This document shows positions 18,801 through 29,695 of a stretch of 54,640 nt of DNA, piece by piece. The notes beneath the pieces were generated by a model, which saw only the letters and a list, made by a program, of their open reading frames with translations, did no database searches and was not told where the DNA came from. Each line of letters begins with the position of its first letter. Position 1 is the first letter of the stretch. A program made the position numbers and the translations under genes. The DNA is taken from contig JAURPF010000131.1 in NCBI GenBank assembly GCA_030835325.1, positions 1 through 54,640 on the forward strand, given 5' to 3'. The stretch is from Flavobacteriaceae bacterium (GTDB lineage: Bacteria > Bacteroidota > Bacteroidia > Flavobacteriales > Flavobacteriaceae).

Positions 18801-21653
18801 ATGAAAACAGATGTATTTGCCGCAAGGCATATCGGACCAAAAGAAGCACACTGCAAAGAAATGCTACAGTTTATTGGGTCAAATTCTATCGATGAATTAA
18901 TCCGTGAAACCGTTCCCGATAACATTCGACTCCAATCTCCCTTAAACTTAGAAGCGCCTTTAAGTGAGCAAGAATATATTGAACACATTCATCAGCTCGC
19001 CTCAAAAAACAAGGTCTATAAATCTTTTATTGGAATGGGCTACCATCCTTCCAATCTTCCAGCGGTTATTCAAAGAAATATTTTAGAAAATCCAGGTTGG
19101 TACACAGCTTATACACCCTACCAAGCTGAGATTGCTCAAGGACGTTTAGAAGCATTGCTCAATTATCAAACCATGATTTCTGACTTGACAGGAATGGAGC
19201 TTGCAAATGCCTCATTATTGGATGAAAGTACGGCAGCAGCTGAAGCAATGGCACTCTTATTTGCAGTCCGTCCAAAAACGCAAGTAAAAGCAGACACAGT
19301 AAAGTTTTTTGTTTCGGATGAAGTATTACCACAAACACTATCTGTCTTAAAAACGCGAGCAACTCCGATTGGAATTGAACTTGTATTAGGGGATGCAAAC
19401 GATTTTGATTTTTCAAAAGATTTTTTTGGGGCGCTCCTTCAGTATCCAGGAAAGTCGGGTGTGATTATGGACTTGAATAGTTTTATTTCTAATTCGAATC
19501 AAAATGATATTAAAGTAGCGGTTGCTGCTGATATTCTTAGTTTAGTTCTTTTAGAAGCTCCAGGTAAAATGGGTGCAGATGTCGTAGTAGGCACCACGCA
19601 GCGTTTCGGAATTCCGATGGGTTATGGAGGGCCGCATGCTGCCTATTTTGCAACAAAAGAAATATACAAACGATTTATTCCTGGTAGAATCATTGGAGTC
19701 ACTAAAGACATGGATGGTAATCGTGCTTTGCGAATGGCACTCCAAACGCGCGAACAACACATCAAAAGAGATCGGGCAACTTCCAATATTTGTACTGCAC
19801 AAGTATTACTGGCGGTTATGGCAGGAATGTATGCCGTATATCACGGACCAGAAGGTCTTAAATATATAGCCAATAAAATTCATTTTACAAGCGTTGCTTT
19901 AGCGGAAGCTCTAGAAGGTTTAGGTTTTAAATTAGTACATAAGTCCTTTTTTGACACCGTTCAAGTTTGTGTTACAGAGAATTCTAATCTCAAAACTAAA
20001 GCAGAACAAAAAGAAGTTAATTTTTATTATCCAGACGAAACAACCGTTTCAATCTCGATAAATGAAACAACAACGCTCTCAGATCTTAATCTGATTTTGT
20101 CGATTTTTACAGAAGTTTACAAGAAAGAAGCCACTGAAATTCCAGTACTGGATTCAACCATAAGAATTCCAGAAACTGCACAACGTCACTCTGATTTCAT
20201 GACCAATGTAATTTTTAACAGTCACCATTCAGAAACAGAATTGATGCGTTACATAAAACGTTTGGAACGCAAGGATTTGTCCTTAAACTTTTCTATGATT
20301 TCATTGGGATCTTGTACGATGAAACTCAATGCTGCAGTAGAAATGCTGCCATTAAGCTGGCCAAACTGGGGGAATATTCACCCGTTTGCTCCACTAGATC
20401 AAGTGGAAGGATACAGAACTGTACTCTCTAAACTCGAGGCTCAGCTCACAGAAATCACTGGGTTTGCAGGAACGTCTCTACAACCAAACTCAGGAGCACA
20501 AGGTGAGTTTGCTGGATTGATGGTCATAAAAGCCTATCATGAATCTAGAGGCGATCAGCACCGAAAAATCTGTATCATTCCATCCTCTGCACACGGAACC
20601 AACCCTGCAAGTGCTGTAATGGCAGGTATGAAAGTGGTGGTAACAAAATCATCTGAAAACGGAAATATTGATGTGGAAGATTTAAGAGAAAAAGCAACAC
20701 TCCATAAAGATAATTTAGCGGCCTTGATGGTCACCTATCCTTCCACACACGGAGTGTACGAATCTGCAATTAAAGAAATTACTCAAATCATTCATGACAA
20801 TGGTGGACAGGTTTATATGGATGGCGCAAACATGAATGCACAAGTAGGTCTGACAAATCCTGGAAATATTGGTGCCGATGTATGTCACTTGAACCTTCAC
20901 AAAACATTTGCAATTCCACATGGTGGTGGAGGTCCTGGCGTTGGCCCTATCTGTGTTGCAAAACAATTAACACCCTTTTTACCAGGAAACCCTCTGATTA
21001 AAACAGGAGGGTCAGCAGCCATTAATTCCATTTCAGGCGCCCCCTTTGGATCTTCCATGGCCTGTTTGATTTCCTATGGCTATATCAAAATGCTAGGAGC
21101 TGAAGGATTAACCAACTCAACAAAAATTGCGATCCTTAATGCCAACTATATCAAAGAACGTCTTCAAGGGCATTACAATACATTATACTCAGGAGAACAA
21201 GGACGTGCGGCTCATGAAATGATTATCGACTGTCGCAGTTTTAAAACAAAAGGTATTGAAGTAGTGGACATTGCAAAACGATTGATGGACTTTGGGTTTC
21301 ATGCGCCCACAGTTTCATTTCCTGTCGCTGGTACTATGATGATTGAACCTACCGAAAGTGAAGGAAAAGCAGAAATGGATCGTTTTTGTGATGCTATGAT
21401 TGCGATCCGGAAAGAAATAGACAATGCTACTAAAGACCAACCTAACAACCCACTGAAAAACGCACCGCACACACAAGAAATGCTCACCAAAGATGTATGG
21501 GAATTTCCATACAGTAGAGCCGTCGCTGCATTTCCATTAGATTATATAAAAGAAGATAAATTTTGGCCGTCTGTCCGTCGTGTAGATGACGCCTATGGCG
21601 ATCGAAATTTAATATGTACATGTGCACCAATAGAAGCATATGAAGAAGCCTAA
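18801..21653 (+). CDS. gcvP: Glycine dehydrogenase (decarboxylating), P protein
   Basis: MKTDVFAARHIGPKEAHCKEML...GSCTMKLNAAVEMLPLSWPNWGNIHPFAPLDQVEGY...HLNLHKTFAIPHGGGGPGVGPI; single-chain form. Confidence 0.95.
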   Translation: MKTDVFAARHIGPKEAHCKEMLQFIGSNSIDELIRETVPDNIRLQSPLNLEAPLSEQEYIEHIHQLASKNKVYKSFIGMGYHPSNLPAVIQRNILENPGWYTAYTPYQAEIAQGRLEALLNYQTMISDLTGMELANASLLDESTAAAEAMALLFAVRPKTQVKADTVKFFVSDEVLPQTLSVLKTRATPIGIELVLGDANDFDFSKDFFGALLQYPGKSGVIMDLNSFISNSNQNDIKVAVAADILSLVLLEAPGKMGADVVVGTTQRFGIPMGYGGPHAAYFATKEIYKRFIPGRIIGVTKDMDGNRALRMALQTREQHIKRDRATSNICTAQVLLAVMAGMYAVYHGPEGLKYIANKIHFTSVALAEALEGLGFKLVHKSFFDTVQVCVTENSNLKTKAEQKEVNFYYPDETTVSISINETTTLSDLNLILSIFTEVYKKEATEIPVLDSTIRIPETAQRHSDFMTNVIFNSHHSETELMRYIKRLERKDLSLNFSMISLGSCTMKLNAAVEMLPLSWPNWGNIHPFAPLDQVEGYRTVLSKLEAQLTEITGFAGTSLQPNSGAQGEFAGLMVIKAYHESRGDQHRKICIIPSSAHGTNPASAVMAGMKVVVTKSSENGNIDVEDLREKATLHKDNLAALMVTYPSTHGVYESAIKEITQIIHDNGGQVYMDGANMNAQVGLTNPGNIGADVCHLNLHKTFAIPHGGGGPGVGPICVAKQLTPFLPGNPLIKTGGSAAINSISGAPFGSSMACLISYGYIKMLGAEGLTNSTKIAILNANYIKERLQGHYNTLYSGEQGRAAHEMIIDCRSFKTKGIEVVDIAKRLMDFGFHAPTVSFPVAGTMMIEPTESEGKAEMDRFCDAMIAIRKEIDNATKDQPNNPLKNAPHTQEMLTKDVWEFPYSRAVAAFPLDYIKEDKFWPSVRRVDDAYGDRNLICTCAPIEAYEEA

Positions 21654-21663
21654 TACACACATT

Positions 21664-22722
21664 ATGAATATCAAAATTACAGGAGTCGGGAGTTACATTC
21701 CAAAATTAGTACTTAAAAATGAAGCCTTTCAACAACATTCATTTTTAAACATCGATGGATCTGAAATCCCATCCTCTAATGAGGTAATCGTAAAAAAATT
21801 CAAAGCCATAACTGGCATTTCCGAACGTCGCTACGCAGAAAACCATCTAACAGCTTCTGATTTAGGGACGTTTGCCGCTGAAAAAGCCATTACCGATGCA
21901 GGTATCGATCCTGAAACTTTAGACTACATCATTCTTGCCCATAACTTTGGAGATGTCAAATCGGATTCTATTCAAAGTGATATTTTACCCTGTTTAGCCG
22001 CTCGTGTCAAAAACAGTTTAAAAATAAAAAATCCAAAATGTGTGGCTTATGACATTCTTTTTGGATGCCCAGGTTGGGTTGAAGGAGTCATTCAAGCACA
22101 AGCATTTATTAAAGCAGGGATGGCAAAAAAATGTTTAGTCATCGGAGCCGAAACACTTTCAAGAGTGGTCGATCCACACGACAGAGACTCCATGATTTAT
22201 TCAGATGGAGCTGGCGCTACCATTATTGAAACAACAGAAGAAGATGGTGGAATATTATCACACGAATCTGCTTCTTACACCCTTGATGAAGTTTATCATT
22301 TGTTTTTTGGATGTTCCAACAACAAATCTTTAGAGGAAGACACACGTTTCATTAAAATGTATGGACGTAAAATTTATGAGTTCGCTTTATCAAATGTACC
22401 TGCAGCAATGAAAACATGTTTGGACAATAGCGGTATAGACATTAAGGATGTGAAAAAAATATTGATTCATCAAGCCAATGAAAAAATGGATGAGGCCATT
22501 GTAAACCGATTCTACAGACTTTACAAAACACCTGTCCCTGAAGGCATTATGCCGATGAGTATCCACAAATTAGGAAACAGTTCTGTTGCAACCGTTCCAA
22601 CCTTACTAGACCTCATCAAAAATGGTCATATGGAAGGTCATGAACTGAATAAGGGAGATATTGTTATATTTGCTAGCGTCGGTGCAGGAATGCACATCAA
22701 CGCTATCACCTATAAATACTAA
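21664..22722 (+). CDS. 3-oxoacyl-ACP synthase III (FabH-like) family protein
   Basis: ITGVGSYIPKLVLKNEAF...ITGISERRYA...DILFGCPGWVEG...ILIHQANEKMDEAI...HKLGNSSVATVPTLL. Confidence 0.85.
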   Translation: MNIKITGVGSYIPKLVLKNEAFQQHSFLNIDGSEIPSSNEVIVKKFKAITGISERRYAENHLTASDLGTFAAEKAITDAGIDPETLDYIILAHNFGDVKSDSIQSDILPCLAARVKNSLKIKNPKCVAYDILFGCPGWVEGVIQAQAFIKAGMAKKCLVIGAETLSRVVDPHDRDSMIYSDGAGATIIETTEEDGGILSHESASYTLDEVYHLFFGCSNNKSLEEDTRFIKMYGRKIYEFALSNVPAAMKTCLDNSGIDIKDVKKILIHQANEKMDEAIVNRFYRLYKTPVPEGIMPMSIHKLGNSSVATVPTLLDLIKNGHMEGHELNKGDIVIFASVGAGMHINAITYKY

Positions 22723-22723
22723 T

Positions 22724-23245
22724 ATGTACGCCACTAATTTTCCTAAGAAACGTTACAAGTACACACTGAAATTCCTCAAGCAACACATTTTGCCAACAGA
22801 AACTATTTTGGATTTAGGGGTTGAAAATCCGTTTTCTGAACTTTTAAAAAAAGAAGGCTATACCGTAAGCAATACTTTCGGAGAAGATTTGGATGTTGAT
22901 ACGACCACTATTGAAACTCATACTTCTGATGTTGTGACCGCTTTTGAAATTTTTGAACATTTGCTCTCCCCTTTTACGGTTCTAAAAAATATCAAATCCA
23001 AAAAACTAGTAGCCAGCATCCCTCTCAGGTTGTGGTTTGCTTCTGCTTACCGAAGTAAAACGGATCCTAGAGATCGCCATTTTCATGAGTTTGAATCTTG
23101 GCAATTTGATTGGTTATTAGAAAAAGCAGGATGGAAAATTATTGCTACTAAAAAATGGACGAATCCTACCAATAAAATTGGATTCAGACCTTTGCTTCGT
23201 TGGTTTACTCCGAGGTATTATATTGTTTATGCCGAAAGAATTTGA
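22724..23245 (+). CDS. Class I SAM-dependent methyltransferase-like protein
   Basis: ETILDLGVENPFSELLKKEGYTVSNT...DVVTAFEIFEHLLSPFTVLKNI; start MYATNFPKKRYKYT just after the FabH-like stop. Confidence 0.75.
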   Translation: MYATNFPKKRYKYTLKFLKQHILPTETILDLGVENPFSELLKKEGYTVSNTFGEDLDVDTTTIETHTSDVVTAFEIFEHLLSPFTVLKNIKSKKLVASIPLRLWFASAYRSKTDPRDRHFHEFESWQFDWLLEKAGWKIIATKKWTNPTNKIGFRPLLRWFTPRYYIVYAERI

Positions 23246-24099
23246 GGTTTTATATTGTAATACCTGCCCATAATGAAGCTGATTTTATTGGCAAGACACT
23301 CCAATCGCTTATAAATCAAAGTTTACGTCCTACCAAAATTGTGGTAGTGGACGATCATTCATCTGATGAAACAGCGTCCATTGTTACGGTTTTATCCAAA
23401 CAATACCCATGGATTTCCTTGGTTTCAAACAACTCCTCCGAAGCACACTTGCCGGGTGGAAAAATTATCAATGCTTTTTACAAAGGCTATGAATCCTTAG
23501 ATTCGGAATATGATGTTATTTGTAAATTTGATGCGGATTTAATATTCCCAAAAAATTATTTAGAAACTCTTGTTCAGCACTTTTCCAACAACACAAAACT
23601 TGGGATGTTTGCAGGGCATTGTTATATAGAACAAAATGGAAGCTGGGTGTTGGAAAACCTAACTTCCAAGAACCACATTCGAGGGGGATTGAAGGCATAC
23701 AAAAAAGCATGTTTTTCGGATATTGGAGGGCTCAAAAAATCGATGGGATGGGATACTATTGACGAATTATTGGCACTTTATCACGGTTGGGAATTTGAAA
23801 CAGACGCCGCTTTGCATGTCAAGCATCTGAAACCAACAGGTGCAAATTATAATAATAGTGCCAAATATTTACAGGGAACTGCCCTCTATAAAATGCGCTA
23901 CGGATTTGTTTTAGCCTTTTTATCCGCCTTAAAACTAGCTTTCAAAAAACGTCGAATCACTCTTTTATGGGATTATATCTTAGGCTATATCAAAGCGTCC
24001 TATAAAAATGAACCCTTTTTGATTAATGAAGATCAAGGAGCGTTTGTAAGAGCGTATCGTTGGAAAAATATCAAGCGTAAATTTAACCTTCTACGTTAA
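23242..24099 (+). CDS. Family 2 glycosyltransferase; probable TTG start
   Basis: FYIVIPAHNEADFIGKTLQSLINQ...VVVDDHSSDET...FDADL; TTG at 23242 overlaps the upstream TGA stop. Confidence 0.8.
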   Translation: MRFYIVIPAHNEADFIGKTLQSLINQSLRPTKIVVVDDHSSDETASIVTVLSKQYPWISLVSNNSSEAHLPGGKIINAFYKGYESLDSEYDVICKFDADLIFPKNYLETLVQHFSNNTKLGMFAGHCYIEQNGSWVLENLTSKNHIRGGLKAYKKACFSDIGGLKKSMGWDTIDELLALYHGWEFETDAALHVKHLKPTGANYNNSAKYLQGTALYKMRYGFVLAFLSALKLAFKKRRITLLWDYILGYIKASYKNEPFLINEDQGAFVRAYRWKNIKRKFNLLR

Positions 24100-25141
24100 C
24101 CATCCAATTCAATTCGTCAGGTAGGGTTCCAATTCTAACGCCATTGATAGTGTCCAAAACCAATTGCCCCACAGGACTTGAGTCCGAGACATGAATGAGC
24201 GAATCTTTATATCCAATCTCCTGAATCATTGCAATACCCACGGCAGTACCAGTTCCAAATGCTTCTTCTAATTGACCGTTATTTGAGGCTTCAATAACCT
24301 CATAGATTGTGATGGGTCGCTCTACTACTTCATGGCCTTTGTGGCGTAAAAGATCCATCACACTCATCCTTGTAATTCCTGCTAAAATTGAACCATCCAA
24401 AGACGGGGTAACAAATGTGCCATTAATCTTAAAAAAGATATTCATGGTGCCTACTTCTTGGATGTACTTAAATTCATTGGCATCTAACCAAAGTACTTGA
24501 TCAAATCCTTTGGATTTAGCAATTTCGGTTGGAAGTACAGCAGCTGCATAATTTCCTGCAGCTTTAGCTTCACCTGTACCGCCGTGTGCTGCACGAATAA
24601 AAGTGGTCTCGGCATACAAACGAATACGGTTGGTATAAATCGGTTTTGAGGGAGAGGCCATTACAATAAATTTATAAGAAGTGGCCGCACGCATTCCTAT
24701 AAAGGCTTCATCAGCAAACATAAAAGGACGCAAATACAGTGCACTTCCTTCATGCGGAGGAATCCATTTTTGATCCAAATGTACCAATTGTTTCAGGGCA
24801 TCTACAAAGAGAGTTTCAGAAAACTCAGGCATCCCCAAACGACGGGCGCTAAAATTAAGACGTTCGGCATTTTTTTCGGGTCGAAATAATAAAGGGGTTC
24901 CTGTTGCACTGAGGGTTGCTTTCATCCCCTCAAACAAGGCTTGTCCATAATGTAAGGCCATACAGGCTGGGTGCATTGGAATCGTTCCCATCGGGGTTAT
25001 TCTGGGGTTTTTCCATTGCCCGTCTTCATAGTCACATACAAACATATGATCTGTAAAGGTGCGTCCTAAGGCAATGGTGTCAAAATCGAGTGTGTCAACT
25101 TTTGACTCCTTAACTGTGGTTATTGAAATTGAGTTTGACAT
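24083..25141 (-). CDS. ilvE: Branched-chain amino acid aminotransferase
   Basis: LHYGQALFEGMKA...YLRPFMFADEAFIG...KAAGNYAAAVLPTEIAKSKGFDQVLWLDA...EAFGTGTAVGI. Confidence 0.93.
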   Translation of the reverse strand: MSNSISITTVKESKVDTLDFDTIALGRTFTDHMFVCDYEDGQWKNPRITPMGTIPMHPACMALHYGQALFEGMKATLSATGTPLLFRPEKNAERLNFSARRLGMPEFSETLFVDALKQLVHLDQKWIPPHEGSALYLRPFMFADEAFIGMRAATSYKFIVMASPSKPIYTNRIRLYAETTFIRAAHGGTGEAKAAGNYAAAVLPTEIAKSKGFDQVLWLDANEFKYIQEVGTMNIFFKINGTFVTPSLDGSILAGITRMSVMDLLRHKGHEVVERPITIYEVIEASNNGQLEEAFGTGTAVGIAMIQEIGYKDSLIHVSDSSPVGQLVLDTINGVRIGTLPDELNWMVNVEG

Positions 25142-25187
25142 CGGATGTGAAGCGTTTTAAGAATGAGGTTAAGAAATTAAAGGGCCG

Positions 25188-25940
25188 TTATTTATACTTT
25201 TTTAATTGTGTTTTAGTGACATCACTTAGAACCAAATGGCCACTAATTGAGGCTCGTTCTTTTAATAATTCACTCCAATCTTCGGTACCTTTCCAAAAGA
25301 TTTCTTTAAGCTTTTGAAGGGCCTCAGGATTGTAGTTACACAATTGTTCTGAAAGTTGCTTTACTTTAGAGTCTAAACTTTCTATTGACGGACAAAGTTT
25401 CGTGAACAACCCTTTTTCTTGTGCCCATTGCGGCGAGAAGAATTGAGTTGCTTCTAAACTTAATTGAGACATGGCGCTTAATCCTATTTTACGGGTGACA
25501 GCGGGTTCAATCACAAAAGGACCAATTCCAATAGTAAGTTCACTTAGTTTGATTTCTGAAAGAGTTGTTGCTATACAATAATCGGTCGCAGCTGCTAATC
25601 CAACACCTCCTCCAACTGCCTTTCCTTGTACACGACTAATCGTGATTTTAGAACAGTTGCGAAGGGCGTTAATCACATTTGCAAAGCCTTCAAAAAACGC
25701 AGTGCCCTCTTGTGGATTTGAAATTGCCATCAATTCGTCAAAACTTGCCCCTGCACAGAATGTACGATCGCCTCCACTTTTTAAGACAATAACCGAAATA
25801 GAAGGATCTAATCCGGCAGTTTCAATTAAATCTGTAAGCGTTGCTAACATCGTAGCTGGTAATGCATTGTGAGGTGGGTTATAAAATTCAATATAACCGA
25901 CTTTATTTTCGACATTTAGGTGTACGTAAGAAGCTGACAT
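25188..25940 (-). CDS. Enoyl-CoA hydratase/isomerase family protein
   Basis: VGYIEFYNPPHNALP...GGDRTFCAGASFDEL...KAVGGGVGLAAATDYCIAT. Confidence 0.88.
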   Translation of the reverse strand: MSASYVHLNVENKVGYIEFYNPPHNALPATMLATLTDLIETAGLDPSISVIVLKSGGDRTFCAGASFDELMAISNPQEGTAFFEGFANVINALRNCSKITISRVQGKAVGGGVGLAAATDYCIATTLSEIKLSELTIGIGPFVIEPAVTRKIGLSAMSQLSLEATQFFSPQWAQEKGLFTKLCPSIESLDSKVKQLSEQLCNYNPEALQKLKEIFWKGTEDWSELLKERASISGHLVLSDVTKTQLKKYK

Positions 25941-25996
25941 ATTGCATGAATTTGTTTAGGCTAATATACTAGAATTTTAGGGTTTTAGCTATCTCC

Positions 25997-26944
25997 TTAA
26001 AACTTCATAAACGGAAACTGTGTTTCCAAGACTTGCGCCCTCTTAGCTAAGGTTGATAAAAATGTAGCATGTTCTGGAGTCAATGGATTAAACGGTTTGT
26101 GAGCAAACCCTTTTTGTAGTTGATTTACTTCTTGCATAATGGGGTTTGCATCCGAATGAATCCAAATGGATTTAAATTTTTTCCAGATATAATCGATAGC
26201 AATAGGGTTTGGGTGTACCATGTCTTGTTTATAAAAACGGTAATCTCGAAGCTCATCCATCATCAACTCGTAGGAAGGAAAGTAGTATGTGTTTTCAGTT
26301 GTGTTTATTACTGAATGAAGTGCTGCTATGAGATGGGCTTTACTTTGGGTGTTTTCAGCAAAACCATCTTTAAGGTGACGTACAGGTGAAATAGAAAATA
26401 GGACTGATACGTTGGGATTAAACGCTTTTAGAATTGAAAGAATGGCATTAAAACTGTCCTCCAGTTTTTGGACGCTCAAAATAGATTTTTCAAATTCCTT
26501 TTGGGGCTGTTTATGGCAGTTTGCAACAATGCTGTTTGATTCAATATGTTTATAAACCCACGACGTTCCGAATGTTAAAACGACATGCGAAGCAGTCTTT
26601 AGTTGATTTTGAGTTGATTTCAAAGCCGTGTTTAGATTCTTCAAAATTTCGGACTTTGATATTGAATTCAATTGCGAATGGGCTTGAAAACTTTGCCAAC
26701 AACCATTACTAAAAAAAACCTCTTTTTCAGTATATGAAGTGTTGTGATGTGCTCTTGTAAGTAATTCTAAAATCGCAATAGGATGAAACAACACACCCAA
26801 GGGGTTTACCTCGCTTTGAAATTTATAATATGAAAATTTCTCCGCGATATTTTCGGCAAAACAAGAGCCCAACAACACCAATTTTGAATAGTAATTGATA
26901 GTGGGTGCTTGTTTTTCTATAGGAAGATGTGTTTGAAGCTTCAC
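25997..26944 (-). CDS. GSCFA domain-containing protein
   Basis: LVLLGSCFAENIAEKFSYYKFQSEVNPLGVLFHP. Confidence 0.92.
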   Translation of the reverse strand: MKLQTHLPIEKQAPTINYYSKLVLLGSCFAENIAEKFSYYKFQSEVNPLGVLFHPIAILELLTRAHHNTSYTEKEVFFSNGCWQSFQAHSQLNSISKSEILKNLNTALKSTQNQLKTASHVVLTFGTSWVYKHIESNSIVANCHKQPQKEFEKSILSVQKLEDSFNAILSILKAFNPNVSVLFSISPVRHLKDGFAENTQSKAHLIAALHSVINTTENTYYFPSYELMMDELRDYRFYKQDMVHPNPIAIDYIWKKFKSIWIHSDANPIMQEVNQLQKGFAHKPFNPLTPEHATFLSTLAKRAQVLETQFPFMKF

Positions 26945-26954
26945 CTAAAAAAGA

Positions 26955-29567
26955 TTATACGATGTAAGATTTGGCTTTTTCTAAAGCCTCTTGCAATCCT
27001 GCTGGATTTTTTCCACCAGCAGTGGCATAAAACGGTTGACCACCACCACCTCCTTGAATATAACTCCCAAGTTCACGAACAATAGTTCCTGCATTTAACC
27101 CTTTGGAAGTTACTAATCCTTTGGATACATAACAGGACAACAATGCTTTCCCTTGTTGTTTTGCACCAAAAAGCAGCACTGCATTATCAAACTCTTGGCC
27201 TATTTCAAAAGATAAATCTTTAATACCCGTAGCATCCAAATCGACTAACTTTGCTAGGAATCGAATTCCATTAATAGTTTCGATTTCTTGTTTCAAATTT
27301 CCTTTCATAGACGCTGCTTTGTCTTTTAAAAGGGCTTCAATTTGTTTTTTGAGTTTTGAGTTTTCAGATTTAAGATCATTCAACGATTTGACAGGGTCAG
27401 TCGAGTTATTGAGAGCCAATTTAATTTGATCAAAACTCGCATTATTTTGAATATAAAATTCTTTTGCTGCATCATTTGTAATCGCCTCTATACGACGAAT
27501 TCCTGATGCTACAGTACCTTCTGACTTGATTTTAAAATGCCAAATGTCGGCGGTATTCTTAACATGAGTTCCTCCACAAAGTTCAATCGAATTCCCAAAA
27601 CGAACGGTACGAACTACATCTCCATATTTTTCACCGAAAAGTGCTATTGCTCCTTCTGAAATAGCTTGTTCCATTGGGACGGCTGACTGCACTACTCGGT
27701 CTAATTTGCCTTCAATTCGTGCATTTACAAAATTTTCAATTTGTTTAAGTTCTTCAGATGTAACTTTTGCAAAATGAGAAAAATCAAAGCGTAAATATTT
27801 CGAATGTACAGCTGAACCTTTTTGTTCTACATGAGTGCCTAAAACCTCTCTCAAAGCCTGATGCAATAAATGGGTAGCGGTATGGTTGCATTCGGTGCGG
27901 AATCGTTGATTTACATCCACTACTGCTGTAAACGTATCTGTAAGGTTATTCGGTAAATTTTTTGCAATATGAACCGCTACATTATTCTCTCTTTTCGTGT
28001 CGAGAATATAAACAATATCTCCGTTAGCGGCTTCTAAATAGCCTTTATCACCTACCTGACCACCACTTTCTGAATAGAATGGTGTGAGATTAAACACCAG
28101 TTGATATTGCTCTCCGTATTTTGCGGAAGTAAATTTTCTATATCTTGTAAGTTTAACAGGAGATTTTAACATCTCATATCCTACAAATTCTTGCACATCA
28201 TCATCAATTATGACAGTCCAATCATCTGTTGAGACTTCGCTGGCTGCTCTGGAACGTGTTTTTTGTTTTTGAAGTTCTTTTTCAAATCCAACCGTATCTA
28301 GAGTCAGGTTTTTTTCGCTTAAAATTAGTGCGGTTAAATCTACAGGAAATCCATAAGTGTCGTACAATTCGAAGGCTTTATCACCAGACACTTGAGTGCC
28401 TTTGGTTGTTTCGATAATACGGTCTAACAACACCAACCCTTGATCGAGGGTTCTTAAAAAGGAAGTTTCTTCTTCTTTAATTACATTTTGAATTAGTTGT
28501 TTTTGTGCCAAAAGTTCTGGAAAAATAGCTCCCATTTGTTTGGTTAGAACAGATACCAATCGGTACATAAATGGCTGTTTCAAATCCAAAAATGTAAATC
28601 CATAACGCACGGCACGTCTTAGGATTCTACGGATCACATACCCCGCCCCAGTATTACTAGGCAATTGTCCGTCTGCTATAGAAAATGCTACGGCTCTAAC
28701 GTGATCGGCGATCACACGAATTGCAATATCTTGTTTTAATTGTTCCCCGTAATCCACTCCCGAAATGGTTTCAATTTCTCGAATAATAGGAGTAAAAACA
28801 TCGGTGTCGTAATTTGAGCTTACATTTTGAAGCACCATACAAAGACGCTCAAATCCCATACCTGTATCAATATGTTTATTTGGCAACGGTTCTAAACTTC
28901 CATTAGCCTTGCGGTTAAACTCCATAAAGACCAAGTTCCAAATCTCAACGACTTGAGGGTGGTCTTTATTGATTAGTTCTTGCCCCGTTACTTGATTTTT
29001 TTCTTCATTGGAACGAATGTCCACATGAATTTCGCTGCAAGGTCCACAAGGTCCTTGTTCTCCCATTTCCCAAAAATTATCATTTTTGTTTCCCATCAAA
29101 ATACGGTCTTCAGGAATCAACGTTTTCCAGAACTCATAGGCTTCGGAATCCATTGGGGTGCCGTCCTCTTTACTTCCTTCAAATACGGTTACATACAAAA
29201 TTTCTTTGTCTATTTTATAGACTTCTGTCAATAATTCCCAAGCCCATTCAATGGCTTCTTTTTTGAAGTAATCTCCAAAACTCCAATTTCCCAACATCTC
29301 AAATAGGGTGTGGTGGTAGGTGTCATAGCCTACTTCTTCCAAGTCGTTGTGTTTGCCTGAAACTCTTAAACATTTTTGAGTATCGGCAACCCTATTATTT
29401 GGAGGCGTGTCTTGGCCAAGAAAAAATGCTTTGAAAGGTGCCATTCCAGAATTGACAAACAACAGAGAAGGATCGTCCTTAACAACCATTGGAGCCGATT
29501 GTAAAACTTGGTGTTTTTTGGATTCAAAAAAGGTTAAAAATTGAGATCTTATTTCTTTAGATTTCAT
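26955..29567 (-). CDS. alaS: Alanine--tRNA ligase
   Basis: [46 protein letters not shown]...[14 protein letters not shown]...[11 protein letters not shown]. Confidence 0.97.
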   Translation of the reverse strand: MKSKEIRSQFLTFFESKKHQVLQSAPMVVKDDPSLLFVNSGMAPFKAFFLGQDTPPNNRVADTQKCLRVSGKHNDLEEVGYDTYHHTLFEMLGNWSFGDYFKKEAIEWAWELLTEVYKIDKEILYVTVFEGSKEDGTPMDSEAYEFWKTLIPEDRILMGNKNDNFWEMGEQGPCGPCSEIHVDIRSNEEKNQVTGQELINKDHPQVVEIWNLVFMEFNRKANGSLEPLPNKHIDTGMGFERLCMVLQNVSSNYDTDVFTPIIREIETISGVDYGEQLKQDIAIRVIADHVRAVAFSIADGQLPSNTGAGYVIRRILRRAVRYGFTFLDLKQPFMYRLVSVLTKQMGAIFPELLAQKQLIQNVIKEEETSFLRTLDQGLVLLDRIIETTKGTQVSGDKAFELYDTYGFPVDLTALILSEKNLTLDTVGFEKELQKQKTRSRAASEVSTDDWTVIIDDDVQEFVGYEMLKSPVKLTRYRKFTSAKYGEQYQLVFNLTPFYSESGGQVGDKGYLEAANGDIVYILDTKRENNVAVHIAKNLPNNLTDTFTAVVDVNQRFRTECNHTATHLLHQALREVLGTHVEQKGSAVHSKYLRFDFSHFAKVTSEELKQIENFVNARIEGKLDRVVQSAVPMEQAISEGAIALFGEKYGDVVRTVRFGNSIELCGGTHVKNTADIWHFKIKSEGTVASGIRRIEAITNDAAKEFYIQNNASFDQIKLALNNSTDPVKSLNDLKSENSKLKKQIEALLKDKAASMKGNLKQEIETINGIRFLAKLVDLDATGIKDLSFEIGQEFDNAVLLFGAKQQGKALLSCYVSKGLVTSKGLNAGTIVRELGSYIQGGGGGQPFYATAGGKNPAGLQEALEKAKSYIV

Positions 29568-29595
29568 GCAAAAATGTTAAGCTTAGTGTAATAAT

Positions 29596-29627
29596 TTGTT
29601 TTTAATTCGAAACAATTTATATATTTG
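29596..29627 (+). promoter_or_regulatory. Candidate Bacteroidetes promoter: TTG (29596-29598), N21, TATATTTG (29620-29627)
   Basis: Fits TTG-N17-23-TAnnTTTG; located upstream of the M23 peptidase gene in a divergent intergenic region. Confidence 0.5.
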
Positions 29628-29695
29628 TTAAAAAGGTTCCCTTTAGTTATATGATAAAGAATCTAATTTCCAACAAAAATAGAACTTTTTAGGCA

